Source: Kurthia gibsonii
Lineage (GTDB): Bacteria > Bacillota > Bacilli > Bacillales_A > Planococcaceae
DNA: 34,185 nucleotides
Reading direction: 5' to 3'
Assembly (NCBI RefSeq): GCF_006539985.1
Contig: NZ_BJOB01000026.1
Location: forward strand, 1-34,185
This document shows, one piece after another, positions 25,324 through 34,185 of this stretch. Made by a program: the position numbers and the translations under genes. Under the pieces are notes generated by a model. That model was not told the origin of the DNA, searched no databases, and saw nothing but the letters and a program-made list of their open reading frames with translations. Within the stretch, counting starts at the first letter, position 1; each line of letters starts with the position of its first letter.

Positions 25324-26696
25324 ATCGTTTTGTCATCGCAGGGACGAATAGTGGTGTAGGAAAAACAACACTTACGATTGGTTTAATGGCAGCATTACAA
25401 AAAAGAGGTTTAACGGTACAAGGATTTAAATGTGGCCCCGACTATATTGACCCATCATTCCACCAAGCTGTAACAGGTAGAACATCGCGTAATATTGATA
25501 GTTTCATGTTTGAAGAAGACGTTGTAAAAGACATCGTCATGCGTGCAACTGCATCAAGTGATGTCGCGATTATTGAAGGTGTTATGGGATTTTACGATGG
25601 GAAAAATCCATTGTCAGACGTGGGTTCGACAGCGGACATTGCAGCGATTACAGAATCGCCTGTTATACTCGTTGTGAACTGCGCTGCGATGGCAAGAAGT
25701 GCAGCTGCTATTGTGAAAGGGTTCCAACTTCTATCGAACCGACCGAAGATTGTTGCGGTCATTGCGAATCAAGTGGGAAGTGCAAGTCATTTTCAAATTG
25801 TGAAAACAGCAATCGAAGCAGAGTGTCGTATTCCGGTCATTGGCTATATGAAGAAACAGCCTGATTTACATATGCCAAGTCGCCATCTAGGGCTAATTCC
25901 GGCTTTAGAACGCGGTGAGATGCAAGATTATTTTGATCAATTAGCTACGCTCGTAGAAGAAACGATTGATCTCGATCAATTATTAGATGTAACGAAGGCC
26001 GCGCCATTAGCTGTAACATCTTCTGTTTTTACAAAGCAAACAGAACAAACATGTACAATCGCAGTCGCAAAAGATGCAGCATTTAACTTTTATTATGAAG
26101 AAAATTTAGAGCTTTTACAGGCAAATGGGGCCAAGCTCGTTTATTTTTCACCTTTAGCAGATGAGGAAGTGCCAGTAGAAGCAGATGGTTTGTATATCGG
26201 CGGGGGCTTCCCAGAAGAATTTGCGGAGAAACTTTCAAAGAATGAACGTGCTAAGCAATCCATTCAATCTTTCATTGCTTCAAAACGCCCAACTTTTGCA
26301 GAATGTGGAGGCTTTATGTATTTAACAGAAGCAATTGAAACATTGGACGGAGAACGTTTTGACATGGTCGGTGCTATTCCAGGATGTACGAAGATGCAAG
26401 GAAAACGTGTGGCGCTCGGTTACCGAGAAATCTATGGTAAAAAAGATAACTTTTTAATTAAAGAAGGTATGGTTGCAAAAGGACATGAATTCCACTATTC
26501 AACATATGAAGGGGAAAGTGAAAACCATGCATATGATACGAAGGGAAAATTCAAAGCAAAAGGCGAAGGTTATTTACGTGACAAGATTGTTGCGGGCTAT
26601 ACACATTTTCACTTCGCGTCAAATCCAGCAGTAGCAGCACGCTTTGTTAGTGCATGCTCGGAAAGGAAGGTCTTATGTACGGAAAAGTCTATTTAG
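25320..26696 (+). CDS. cbiA: cobyrinate a,c-diamide synthase CbiA
   Basis: ATP- and glutamine-dependent amidation of the a and c side chains. The N-terminal P-loop GTNSGVGKTT is followed by GFKCGPDYIDPSFHQAVTGR. The C-terminal class I glutaminase domain carries the nucleophile Cys in FAECGGFMYL and the His in YTHFHFAS. 458 aa, full length. ATG overlaps the cbiG stop. The last 22 bases overlap cobA. Confidence 0.96.
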   Translation: MNRFVIAGTNSGVGKTTLTIGLMAALQKRGLTVQGFKCGPDYIDPSFHQAVTGRTSRNIDSFMFEEDVVKDIVMRATASSDVAIIEGVMGFYDGKNPLSDVGSTADIAAITESPVILVVNCAAMARSAAAIVKGFQLLSNRPKIVAVIANQVGSASHFQIVKTAIEAECRIPVIGYMKKQPDLHMPSRHLGLIPALERGEMQDYFDQLATLVEETIDLDQLLDVTKAAPLAVTSSVFTKQTEQTCTIAVAKDAAFNFYYEENLELLQANGAKLVYFSPLADEEVPVEADGLYIGGGFPEEFAEKLSKNERAKQSIQSFIASKRPTFAECGGFMYLTEAIETLDGERFDMVGAIPGCTKMQGKRVALGYREIYGKKDNFLIKEGMVAKGHEFHYSTYEGESENHAYDTKGKFKAKGEGYLRDKIVAGYTHFHFASNPAVAARFVSACSERKVLCTEKSI

Positions 26697-27451
26697 TAGG
26701 TGCGGGGCCTGGCGATTTAAAGTTAATTACCGTAAAAGGGCTGGAATGTGTACAGGAAGCAGATGTCATTGCATATGACCGATTAGTAAATAAAGAGTTA
26801 TTGAAATATGCTAAACCAGGTGCTGAATTGATTTATTGTGGTAAAGAACCTGGTCGTCATCATTTTATTCAAGAAGAAATTCATGCATTACTCGTTGAAA
26901 AGGCGAAAGAGGGAAAAGTAGTAACACGTTTAAAAGGTGGCGATCCATTCGTATTCGGACGAGGAGCAGAGGAAGCGCTTGTACTAAGACAAGAACAAAT
27001 TCCATATGAAGTCGTTCCAGGTATTACAGCGGGAATTGCAGCGCCAGCTTATGCAGGAATCTCAGTGACACATCGTGAAATGGCATCAAGTTTTGCGATT
27101 ATAACAGGACATGGGCGTGATTCAAAAGGACAAGATACGATTCAGTGGGAACATATCGCAACAGGTATTGATACACTTGCTTTTTATATGGGTGTTGGGA
27201 ATTTACGTTATATTTCCGAACAGCTAATAAAGCATGGTCGACCTGCTACAACACCGGTTGCCATTATCGAAAAAGGTACAACAGCTGAACAGCGTACGAT
27301 TGTATCCACATTGGAATGTATTGCAGATGAAGCAGTCGAACAAAATATTAAAAATCCAGCGATGGTGCTCATTGGTGAAGTAGCAAGCTTACATGAAACA
27401 CTCGCATGGGTAGAGGAGGAACAACAATATGTCAGTCATTCAGTCTATTAA
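26675..27451 (+). CDS. cobA: uroporphyrinogen-III C-methyltransferase CobA (CysG-A)
   Basis: Makes precorrin-2 from uroporphyrinogen III using two SAM; its product also feeds siroheme. VYLVGAGPGDLKLITVKG, YDRLVNKELL, GKEPGRHH, VTRLKGGDPFVFGRGAEE and VVPGITAG are the SUMT signatures. I prefer ATG 26675 (MYGKVYLVG), just after GGAAAGGAAGG, over the frame start at 26654. At 258 aa there is no CysG-B dehydrogenase domain. It overlaps cbiA by 22 and cbiY by 23 bases. Confidence 0.94.
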   Translation: MYGKVYLVGAGPGDLKLITVKGLECVQEADVIAYDRLVNKELLKYAKPGAELIYCGKEPGRHHFIQEEIHALLVEKAKEGKVVTRLKGGDPFVFGRGAEEALVLRQEQIPYEVVPGITAGIAAPAYAGISVTHREMASSFAIITGHGRDSKGQDTIQWEHIATGIDTLAFYMGVGNLRYISEQLIKHGRPATTPVAIIEKGTTAEQRTIVSTLECIADEAVEQNIKNPAMVLIGEVASLHETLAWVEEEQQYVSHSVY

Positions 27452-27989
27452 AGAAAGACGTGCGATTCGAAATTATACAACACAACCTGTAGAACGTGAA
27501 AAAATCGAACAATTAATTGAAGTAGGAACATATGCACCAACGGATCGTTTGCGTGAACCATGGCATTTTTATGTTTTTGGTGAAGAAAAGAAACAAGCAT
27601 ATGAACAACTAGCAACAACATACTTAGAAGAACGTTTTCCAACAAAGCCACATTTAGTTGAAAGCTCACTAAAAGTCGTGCGTACAACACCGGTTGTCAT
27701 CGTTGTGACATCGAAGGCTGTTAAAGGCGATGCAGATGCGACAACGGACGACCTTTGTGCAACAAGCTGTGCCATCCAAAATATGTGGTTAGCGGCATCT
27801 GAGCTTGGTCTTGGGTTTGTATGGCGTACACGTGGTGTCGGTCTTGTACATGATGAACGTTTACATACATTTATTGAAGCTTCGTCTGATGAACGAATCA
27901 TCGGGACGATTTTTATTGGTTATCCAGAAGGCGATACATTAGAACCGACAAAACGCACACCAGCCGTAGAAAAGACGACGTGGTTATAA
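27429..27989 (+). CDS. cbiY: nitroreductase-family flavoprotein CbiY
   Basis: A 186-aa FMN-dependent nitroreductase fold: IKERRAIRNYTTQPV near the N-terminus, YAPTDRLREPWHFYVF, and a C-terminal IIGTIFIGYPEGD. A nitroreductase at this place is called cbiY in the B. megaterium operon. Its reaction is not settled. Standing between the corrin genes and the adenosyltransferase gene, it may reduce Co(II) to Co(I) or recycle flavin; a BluB-like role in making the lower ligand is less likely at this length. ATG follows GAGGAGG by nine bases inside cobA. Confidence 0.85.
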   Translation: MSVIQSIKERRAIRNYTTQPVEREKIEQLIEVGTYAPTDRLREPWHFYVFGEEKKQAYEQLATTYLEERFPTKPHLVESSLKVVRTTPVVIVVTSKAVKGDADATTDDLCATSCAIQNMWLAASELGLGFVWRTRGVGLVHDERLHTFIEASSDERIIGTIFIGYPEGDTLEPTKRTPAVEKTTWL

Positions 27990-28525
27990 TGGCAAGACCG
28001 GGATTGTTTTTACTCTATACAGGTGATGGCAAAGGGAAGACAACTGCCTCTTTAGGTGTGACATTACGTGCGATTGGTCGTGGATTAAGCGTTACGTATT
28101 TACAATTCATTAAAAATCCAGACCGTACATATGGCGAAAAGCTCGCTTTAGCAAAGCTGGGTGTTGAGATGAAGCAGATGGGCATTGGTTTTACATGGAC
28201 GAAAACACCAGAAGAACATCGCGACGCACTAAAAAAAGCATGGGCTTTGACAAAAGAGAAGCTACAAGATGATACAATTGATGTACTCGTATTAGATGAA
28301 TTAAATAATGCACTCGCAATTGACCGTTTTCCGATTGATGATGTACTACCACTTGAAGAAGTCGTCGAAGCGATTCGAAATCGTCCGAAAACGATGCATC
28401 TTGTCGTAACAGGGCGCAGTGCAAAGCAACCATTAATGGATTTAGCGGATCTTGTATCCACAATTGAACCAACAAAACATTATTATGATGAAGGTATCCC
28501 AGCAGTGAAAGGACTTGAATTTTAA
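27989..28525 (+). CDS. btuR: corrinoid adenosyltransferase BtuR (CobO family)
   Basis: Transfers the 5'-deoxyadenosyl group from ATP to Co(I) corrinoids. LLYTGDGKGKTTASLG is the family P-loop (GDGKGKTT) near residues 10-18, followed by VTYLQFIKNP and VLVLDELNNAL. At 178 aa it is of normal length. The TAATG overlap with cbiY fixes the start at 27989, not the GTG at 27980. Confidence 0.94.
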   Translation: MARPGLFLLYTGDGKGKTTASLGVTLRAIGRGLSVTYLQFIKNPDRTYGEKLALAKLGVEMKQMGIGFTWTKTPEEHRDALKKAWALTKEKLQDDTIDVLVLDELNNALAIDRFPIDDVLPLEEVVEAIRNRPKTMHLVVTGRSAKQPLMDLADLVSTIEPTKHYYDEGIPAVKGLEF

Positions 28526-28538
28526 AGGGGGTATGACG

Positions 28539-30038
28539 ATGCCAGCAAAAGCAGTCATGATTCAAGGAACGTCATCGGATGTGGGAAAAAGTATGTTGGC
28601 GACAGCTCTCTGTCGTCATTTTTCAAATGCAGGTTATCGCGTCGCACCATTCAAATCACAAAACATGGCATTGAATTCTTATGTAACTGTGAGTGGCGGC
28701 GAGATTGGTCGTGCGCAAGGGGTACAAGCAGAAGCAGCGCGCGTCGAAGCGACAACGGATATGAACCCGATTCTGTTAAAGCCAAAGCAAGATATGATGT
28801 CTGAAATTATCGTACATGGAAAACATCATCTCAATATGACAGCTAAGTCGTACCGCAATGACTTTGTTGATGAGGCACTACCCATTGCAGTAGAAGCAGT
28901 GCAACGTCTAAAAGAATCCTATGACGTCATCGTTTTAGAGGGTGCTGGAAGTCCAGCCGAAATTAATTTAAAAGCACGTGACATTGCCAACATGAAAATG
29001 GCACATGCGGCAGATGCAGCTGTCATCTTAGTGGCTGATATCGACCGCGGTGGTGTATTCGCTTCAATCGTCGGAACACTCGCGTTACTTGATGAAGACG
29101 AACGTGCACGTGTAAAAGGCATCATCATTAATAAGTTTCGTGGCATGAAAGAATTACTAGATGATGGTTTAGAATGGCTAGAGCAGTATACAGGTATTCC
29201 TGTCCTCGGTGTCGTTCCATATATGGATGTACAGATTGAAGCAGAAGACTCTCTTGCACTGTCGGCGCTACGTTTGAAACGCCCGAAAGACAATGAGTTC
29301 GACTTAGATGTTGCAGTCATTCAATTACCACGCATTTCGAATTTCACAGACATCGACCCGCTCATGGACGAACCAGGTGTTGGCGTACGTTTTGTGAAAA
29401 CAGTCGCAGAATTGAAAAATCCCGATGTCATTATTATACCGGGAACAAAAAATACGATTGACGACCTCGCATGGCTGCGTGCGCAAGGTTTTGAAGAAGA
29501 ACTGACTATACGTGATGTCGCCATTGTCGGGATTTGTGGTGGTTATCAAATGTTAGGGCAGTCTTTATATGACCCTGATTTTGTGGAGGGGAATGTAGAC
29601 TATACAGAAGGTCTTCGTTTATTACCGATTGAGACGACTTTTGTCGGTGAGAAAAAGACTGTTCAAAATAGTGGGGTTCGTTTTGGAACGAATGAACGTC
29701 TAACAGGCTATGAAATTCACCTCGGACGTACAAAACATACACATCTCTGTGAGCCATTTCTTCTATTAGATGATGGACGAACAGATGGAGCAGTTGTTGG
29801 ACGTATTCTCGGCACATATTTCCATGGAATCTTCCACAATCGCACATTTACACGCCAAATGGTCAATGAATGGCGAATTTATAAAGGACTTGCGCCACTC
29901 GATGCAGCTGTAAAATCAGAAAAAGAATTGCGTGAATACGCCTATAACGTAGCAGCCAAACAATTTGAACAAGCAGTCGATTTAGAAAAGCTGTATGAAA
30001 TAATGGGATTAGAGCGTGTTGCTACAATAAGTGAATAA
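28539..30038 (+). CDS. cbiP: cobyric acid synthase CbiP (CobQ)
   Basis: Amidates the b, d, e and g side chains of adenosyl-cobyrinate diamide to adenosyl-cobyric acid. MIQGTSSDVGKSM is the P-loop, followed by APFKSQNMALNS and GEIGRAQGVQAEAA. The glutaminase domain has the nucleophile in VGICGGYQMLGQ and the His in GTYFHGIFHN. 499 aa, intact. ATG 28539 is seven bases after GGGGG; ATG 28533 and TTG 28515 are worse placed. It is the last gene before the operon terminator. Confidence 0.95.
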   Translation: MPAKAVMIQGTSSDVGKSMLATALCRHFSNAGYRVAPFKSQNMALNSYVTVSGGEIGRAQGVQAEAARVEATTDMNPILLKPKQDMMSEIIVHGKHHLNMTAKSYRNDFVDEALPIAVEAVQRLKESYDVIVLEGAGSPAEINLKARDIANMKMAHAADAAVILVADIDRGGVFASIVGTLALLDEDERARVKGIIINKFRGMKELLDDGLEWLEQYTGIPVLGVVPYMDVQIEAEDSLALSALRLKRPKDNEFDLDVAVIQLPRISNFTDIDPLMDEPGVGVRFVKTVAELKNPDVIIIPGTKNTIDDLAWLRAQGFEEELTIRDVAIVGICGGYQMLGQSLYDPDFVEGNVDYTEGLRLLPIETTFVGEKKTVQNSGVRFGTNERLTGYEIHLGRTKHTHLCEPFLLLDDGRTDGAVVGRILGTYFHGIFHNRTFTRQMVNEWRIYKGLAPLDAAVKSEKELREYAYNVAAKQFEQAVDLEKLYEIMGLERVATISE

Positions 30039-30044
30039 AGATGT

Positions 30045-30082
30045 AACCAGAACAAAGTTTAATATGTTCTGGTTTATTTTTG
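30045..30082 (+). terminator. intrinsic terminator of the cobalamin operon
   Basis: AACCAGAACA (30045-30054) and TGTTCTGGTT (30065-30074) form a 10-base stem with a 10-base loop, followed by TATTTTTG. It begins seven bases after the cbiP stop. Confidence 0.85.
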
Positions 30083-30161
30083 TTATTATTTTGATTTATT
30101 TACGTGTATTTAAATGAAAAATGGTATGATAAAAAAACTTGTACAAAGGAGGAAGAAATAA

Positions 30162-30602
30162 ATGGTCAAAAAATGGGTTTATCGATGGTTTTATTCATCA
30201 TGGCTACACTTATTTTCACACCAAAAATATTTGCTAATGAAGTAGACTATACATACATTATGGAAGAAGTTAAAAAATGATTATCGAATACCCCGTAAAG
30301 CAAATGTTTCATTATATAAAATACAGTGCAGTACAAAGAAAACCTTTAGTAAGAAATATAAAAGAACGTTAAATTCAAATAAACCACTTGTGTATGTAAG
30401 TGATCCAAATAATAAAAAAACGTATGATGTACGTGTTCAAGCTATCAAATATTATAAAGATTGACAATATGTGAGTACGTGGAGTCAAGTATAAGTATTA
30501 AAAAATTATCATAGAGACTCGTATAAATCTAATCATTATACAGTTTTTTATATATACAAATATAATGTTAAAGTCTTCAAAAATCATAAAAATACTATAT
30601 AA
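30162..30602 (+). pseudogene. decayed gene for a small secreted protein
   Basis: A good ribosome site AAAGGAGG (30145-30152) is nine bases before ATG 30162, but the frame stops after 27 codons. Shifting frame at the A6 run (30168-30173) gives a clear signal peptide, MGLSMVLFIMATLIFTPKIFA-NE, then VDYTYIMEEVKK. Shifting back at a second A6 run (30272-30277) gives DYRIPRKANVSLYK and on to TGA at 30462. In that last frame, coding-like sequence continues past the TGA and a TAA (30492) to 30602. I read this as one exported protein of about 95-145 residues broken by two opposite frameshifts and stops. I recognise no family. Homopolymer sequencing error is possible for the shifts. Confidence 0.5.
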
Positions 30603-30908
30603 AAATAGGTGTAAGTTGAAAATGACTAAAAAAGAAAAATTTGCTAAAAATGAAACAAATACAGGTTTAAAAACGTTATATAACAGGTATGAAAAACAAA
30701 ATAGTAAAAACGTTAACTATATAAGTATCACAAAAAGTCGTTTTTTCAATACATAGTTGTAAAGTGAATGTAATCGAAATGTAAAATTGCGCTACAAAAA
30801 ATCAAATCAATAATGATATAATATGATGGATTAATTATAATCTTATCTAATTATTAATTTTATATGTATGGAAAAATGACGTTTTGTTTGAAAACTAGGA
30901 GAGATTAG
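30603..30908. other. AT-rich gap between the decayed gene and the transferase gene
   Basis: A 63-codon frame (30565-30756, MLKSSKIIKILYKNRCKLKMTKKEK...) crosses the left part, very rich in Lys and Asn. It has no ribosome site and may be more of the decayed gene in another frame or chance. TATAAT at 30817-30822 could be the -10 box for the next gene, but no -35 at 16-18 bases is visible. I see nothing else here. Confidence 0.35.
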
Positions 30909-33900
30909 ATGTTTATATTAGAGCAAAATAAAAACACCTTTCATATTACATTAGAAGAATTATCACAGGGTGCTTATCAATATATACTTTTAAAAAATCG
31001 TGAGTGTGTCATCACGATTCCAATCACTTCTTTACAAGTGACGATTGAAGAAAGATATTTTGAACAATGGTTTGAACAATATGGCACAACAGATGCTGTT
31101 TTAACAATTGCATATTTATACCCTTTAGAAGACGAGGAACAGGCTTTACGTAAAGATCGTGTGGTTGAAGTAGATGGCGAGTTATTTGAACAACGCTATC
31201 GTTTATTTAAACCTCATCGCATGCAATTGGAGTTAAAAGACTTACATACATTTCAGTTGAATGGACATACAATCGATCCGCACTTTACAAAAGAAGGTTA
31301 CTTGGTCTTTTCTTTTGATGCAAATAAGCGTGCAACAGATTATTATGCAGCGCGTAAACTAACAAAAATTCACCCAACAAAAGACTATCTACATCTACAA
31401 GGGCAGCTGTCTGTTCGTAACTTACCGCTTACTTCGATTGAATTAGAATTACAGTCGCGTAATACAAGTGAGAGTAGTTTTGTAGGTGTGGAAGCAAAGC
31501 TTGTAAAAATGCAAAAGAAAAAAAGTGGTTATGTCTATCACTATGAATTAAATGTGAAGGCACAAGAAAGTATTCGAACTCTTTTGAAAATAGTTAATGC
31601 GCAGTTTGATGAAGATGTATGGGATTTATGGTGGGTGTTACGCCAAAAAGATGTTCAAGATGTAGCACGCGTACGTTGTGGTATGCCACGAATTATTGTG
31701 GAACAGTTGATGAAAGGGCAAATCAATATTGCAGATAATCAATATGTACATAATTTCGTCCCATATCTGACAGTAAAGGGACGCAATCTATCGTTCTTTT
31801 ATAATCAATATACAAAAGAAGAATTCGATATGTATCAGAAAGTATTGAAAAAAGGTCGCGTAAAAAAAGCGAATGAGCGTCCAATTTGGATTGTTGGGGA
31901 GCGTCCGTACAAAGCGCAGGATAATGGTTTACGCTTCTTCGAGTATTTGCGAACACAGCATCCAGAGATTGATGCGTATTATATCATTCGAGAAGATTCG
32001 CCAGAACGCGTGAATGTAGAACCATATGGTAATTTACTTGACTATCGTTCAAAAGAACATTTTGATTTACTTGTAAAAGCAGATTATATTTGTGGAACAC
32101 ATCATCCAGATTTCTTGTATCCAAATCGTTCAAAAGAGTTTATGAAGTGTATTCGTGCAAAACAAATCTTTTTACAACATGGTGTATTAGGTGTAAAAAA
32201 TATTTCAGGATTTTATAGTAAAAAGATGAAAGATTTCCAAACCGATTTATTTATTACATCATCTGAACGTGAAAAAGATATTGTAGTACGCGATTTGAAC
32301 TATGAAGAGTACGAAGTAGCTGTAACAGGCTTACCGCGCTTTTCACGTCTTTTTACAGATGATATTGAAGTGAAAAAACAAGTACTAATCATTCCAACTT
32401 GGCGTGATTGGCTGACGACGAATGATAAATTTTTAAAATCTGAGTATTTAGAGCGCTATACAGAATTACTTCATAATGATCGACTACTTGCACTAAAAAA
32501 TCAGGGAGTAGAATTACTATTCTGTTTACATCCAAATATGCAACAATTCGTTGATTACTTTGATATACCAGAAGAAATTACAGTTATTCGTCAAGGAGAC
32601 CGATTAGTACAAGATTTATTAAAAGAGAGTGCGCTACTAATTACCGACTATTCGAGTGTAGCATTCGACTTTAGTTTCCTTCATAAACCAGTTATTTATT
32701 ATCAATTTGACCGCGATCATTTCCTCGGGAAGTATCCATCGCACCTAGATATTGATGCGACATTACCAGGGTTTATTACAGATGATGGGGAAGAAGTGGT
32801 AAATGAAACATTGCGTTCATATGAAGCTAATTTCCAAATGTCAGATCATTATAAAGAATTGGCAAATCAGTTTATTACGAATCGTGATGTTTACTCGAAT
32901 GATCGAATTTTTGAAGCGATTCAAAAAATGCCAAAGAAAAAACCAATCTATGACACGTTTAAGCACCATCAAGTATATGATGCGAGTATGAGGAAATTTA
33001 GAAAAAGTAAGAAGTATTTTTCAGCAATGCGTAAAATGTATAAAGTGATGTCGAAAACACTGAAAAAAGATCCGAAACTTATTTTATTTGAAAGTGGCGT
33101 AGGAAAACAAATTTCAGATAGCCCTAAAAATATTTATGACGAGCTAGTAAAACGAAACTCAGATTATCGTTATATTTGGGTATATAATGGCAAAGATGAA
33201 TTTAAAACATCACATACGAAAGTGATTAAACGTCTAAGTCCTGAGTATTTTTATTACTTAGCGAAAGCGAAGTTTTGGATTAATAATCAAAACTTCCCGA
33301 GCTATTTAAAGAAAAGCTCAAAACAGATCTATATTCAGACATGGCATGGTACACCACTGAAAAAAATGCAAAACGATGTAGAGGATTTCAAAGGAAAAGA
33401 CCCTGGTTACTTAGCGCGTGTAAACCAAGCGGTGAAGCAGTGGGACTATTTAATTTCGCCAAGTCCATATGCGACAAAAGCTTTTCGCAGTGCTTTCCAA
33501 TTTAAAAAAGAAGTTTTAGAGGTAGGTTATCCGCGTAATGATATTTTTTATCATCCAGAGGAGCAGAAACAGTATATTGAAAAAGTACGTTTGAAATACA
33601 ACATTCCAAAAGATAAAAAAGTATTATTATATGCACCGACATTTAGAGATGATGATTTAGATGAGAATGGTAAACATATATTTAATATGCAGCTAGATTT
33701 GCAAAAACTATACGAACAGTTTGGCGATGAGTATGTTATTTTAATGCGTACACATGTTGTTGTAGGGAATCGTTTACCAATCCCACTGGAATATCGTCAT
33801 TTTGTTATAAATGTATCACGTTATCATGACATTCAGCATTTGTATTTAATTGCAGATGTATGTATGACAGATTATTCTTCTGTTATGTTTGATTTTGCTC

Positions 33901-34172
33901 ATACACGCCGTCCACTGCTATTCTTTACGTATGACTTTGATCATTATAAAGAGAATTTACGTGGTTTCTATATGGACTTTGAAAAAGAAGCACCGGGTCC
34001 TTTACTACGTAATACAGATGATTTAGTAGATGCACTATCGAATATAGAAGAAATGACGAAAACTTATGCAGAAAAATATGCAGCTTTCCATGAAAAATAT
34101 TGTGGTCTAGAAGATGGACATGCAGCAGAGAAAATCGTAGATCGTTTTTTCCCAGATGCACGTAAACAATAA
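30909..34172 (+). CDS. tandem CDP-glycerol glycerophosphotransferase (teichoic acid polymerase-like)
   Basis: A 1,087-aa cytoplasmic-face membrane-associated enzyme that should move glycerol- or ribitol-phosphate from a CDP donor onto a wall teichoic acid chain. Residues 1 to about 310 are a non-catalytic leader region without clear motifs. Module 1 (about 325-665) has FLQHGVLG (His424), IPTWRDW, LLFCLHPN and ITDYSSVAFDF (Asp580). Module 2 (about 715-1080) has IQTWHGTPLKKM (His813), LYAPTFRDDD (909) and MTDYSSVMFDFAHTRRP (Asp988). Both modules keep the family His and the DYSS motif, so both may be active. There is no signal peptide. ATG follows AGGAGAG by about six bases. Most TagF/TarF-like proteins have a single such module, so I give no symbol. 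Confidence 0.88.
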   Translation: MFILEQNKNTFHITLEELSQGAYQYILLKNRECVITIPITSLQVTIEERYFEQWFEQYGTTDAVLTIAYLYPLEDEEQALRKDRVVEVDGELFEQRYRLFKPHRMQLELKDLHTFQLNGHTIDPHFTKEGYLVFSFDANKRATDYYAARKLTKIHPTKDYLHLQGQLSVRNLPLTSIELELQSRNTSESSFVGVEAKLVKMQKKKSGYVYHYELNVKAQESIRTLLKIVNAQFDEDVWDLWWVLRQKDVQDVARVRCGMPRIIVEQLMKGQINIADNQYVHNFVPYLTVKGRNLSFFYNQYTKEEFDMYQKVLKKGRVKKANERPIWIVGERPYKAQDNGLRFFEYLRTQHPEIDAYYIIREDSPERVNVEPYGNLLDYRSKEHFDLLVKADYICGTHHPDFLYPNRSKEFMKCIRAKQIFLQHGVLGVKNISGFYSKKMKDFQTDLFITSSEREKDIVVRDLNYEEYEVAVTGLPRFSRLFTDDIEVKKQVLIIPTWRDWLTTNDKFLKSEYLERYTELLHNDRLLALKNQGVELLFCLHPNMQQFVDYFDIPEEITVIRQGDRLVQDLLKESALLITDYSSVAFDFSFLHKPVIYYQFDRDHFLGKYPSHLDIDATLPGFITDDGEEVVNETLRSYEANFQMSDHYKELANQFITNRDVYSNDRIFEAIQKMPKKKPIYDTFKHHQVYDASMRKFRKSKKYFSAMRKMYKVMSKTLKKDPKLILFESGVGKQISDSPKNIYDELVKRNSDYRYIWVYNGKDEFKTSHTKVIKRLSPEYFYYLAKAKFWINNQNFPSYLKKSSKQIYIQTWHGTPLKKMQNDVEDFKGKDPGYLARVNQAVKQWDYLISPSPYATKAFRSAFQFKKEVLEVGYPRNDIFYHPEEQKQYIEKVRLKYNIPKDKKVLLYAPTFRDDDLDENGKHIFNMQLDLQKLYEQFGDEYVILMRTHVVVGNRLPIPLEYRHFVINVSRYHDIQHLYLIADVCMTDYSSVMFDFAHTRRPLLFFTYDFDHYKENLRGFYMDFEKEAPGPLLRNTDDLVDALSNIEEMTKTYAEKYAAFHEKYCGLEDGHAAEKIVDRFFPDARKQ

Positions 34173-34185
34173 AAGAGCTTGGGAC
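34173..34185. other. window edge, possible start of a terminator
   Basis: The 13 bases after the stop (ending AGAGCTTGGGAC) could be the left arm of a hairpin cut by the window end. Confidence 0.15.

Noticed and set aside
1-34185. Insertion sequences, transposases, tRNA or rRNA genes, toxin-antitoxin pairs
   Set aside because: None could be seen. The CRISPR and cobalamin regions join at a clean pair of convergent transcripts with no mobile-element remnants.

Overview
The window looks like chromosomal DNA of a low-GC Gram-positive bacterium of the order Bacillales. This rests on strong AGGAGG-type ribosome sites, AT-rich intergenic DNA, a Bacillus megaterium-type anaerobic cobalamin operon and a wall teichoic acid-type polymerase. 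A Planococcaceae-like host (Kurthia or Lysinibacillus relatives) is my guess and is not shown by the sequence.

Region 1 (about 350-11,921, + strand) is a complete type I-C CRISPR-Cas locus: cas3, cas5c, cas8c, cas7c, cas4, cas1, cas2, then a leader and an array of 54 repeats and 53 spacers. The seven cas genes are tightly packed or overlapping, so they probably form one transcript. Inside cas8c there is a well-placed ribosome site and an in-frame GTG that would yield a 133-residue small subunit (Cas11c). Cas4, Cas1 and Cas2 add spacers, Cas5c should cut the pre-crRNA, Cas5c/7c/8c/11c should form Cascade, and Cas3 degrades the target. The array has one pair of nearly identical spacers and a decayed last repeat at its far end.

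Region 2 (12,045-15,495, - strand) is a cobalt uptake operon, cbiM-cbiN-cbiQ-cbiO, followed by one unrecognised gene. It is preceded by a cobalamin riboswitch and an intrinsic terminator.

Region 3 (15,617-30,082, + strand) is the divergent corrin ring operon: cbiW, cbiH60, cbiX, cbiJ, cbiC, cbiD, cbiET, cbiL, cbiF, cbiG, cbiA, cobA (cysG-A), cbiY, btuR, cbiP. It has its own promoter, cobalamin riboswitch and terminator. Nearly every junction is a TAATG or ATGA overlap, or has the ribosome site inside the previous gene. Uroporphyrinogen III is methylated by CobA, cobalt is inserted early by CbiX, the ring is methylated, contracted and rearranged, and CbiA, BtuR and CbiP carry it to adenosyl-cobyric acid. 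Genes for the nucleotide loop (cbiB, cobD, cobU, cobS and others) are not here. Cobalt import and corrin synthesis thus start back to back, each behind its own B12 sensor.

Region 4 (30,083-34,185) holds a decayed gene for a small secreted protein, an AT-rich gap, and a 1,087-residue protein with two CDP-glycerol glycerophosphotransferase modules in tandem. All calls were made by reading the sequence and translations by eye, without database searches.
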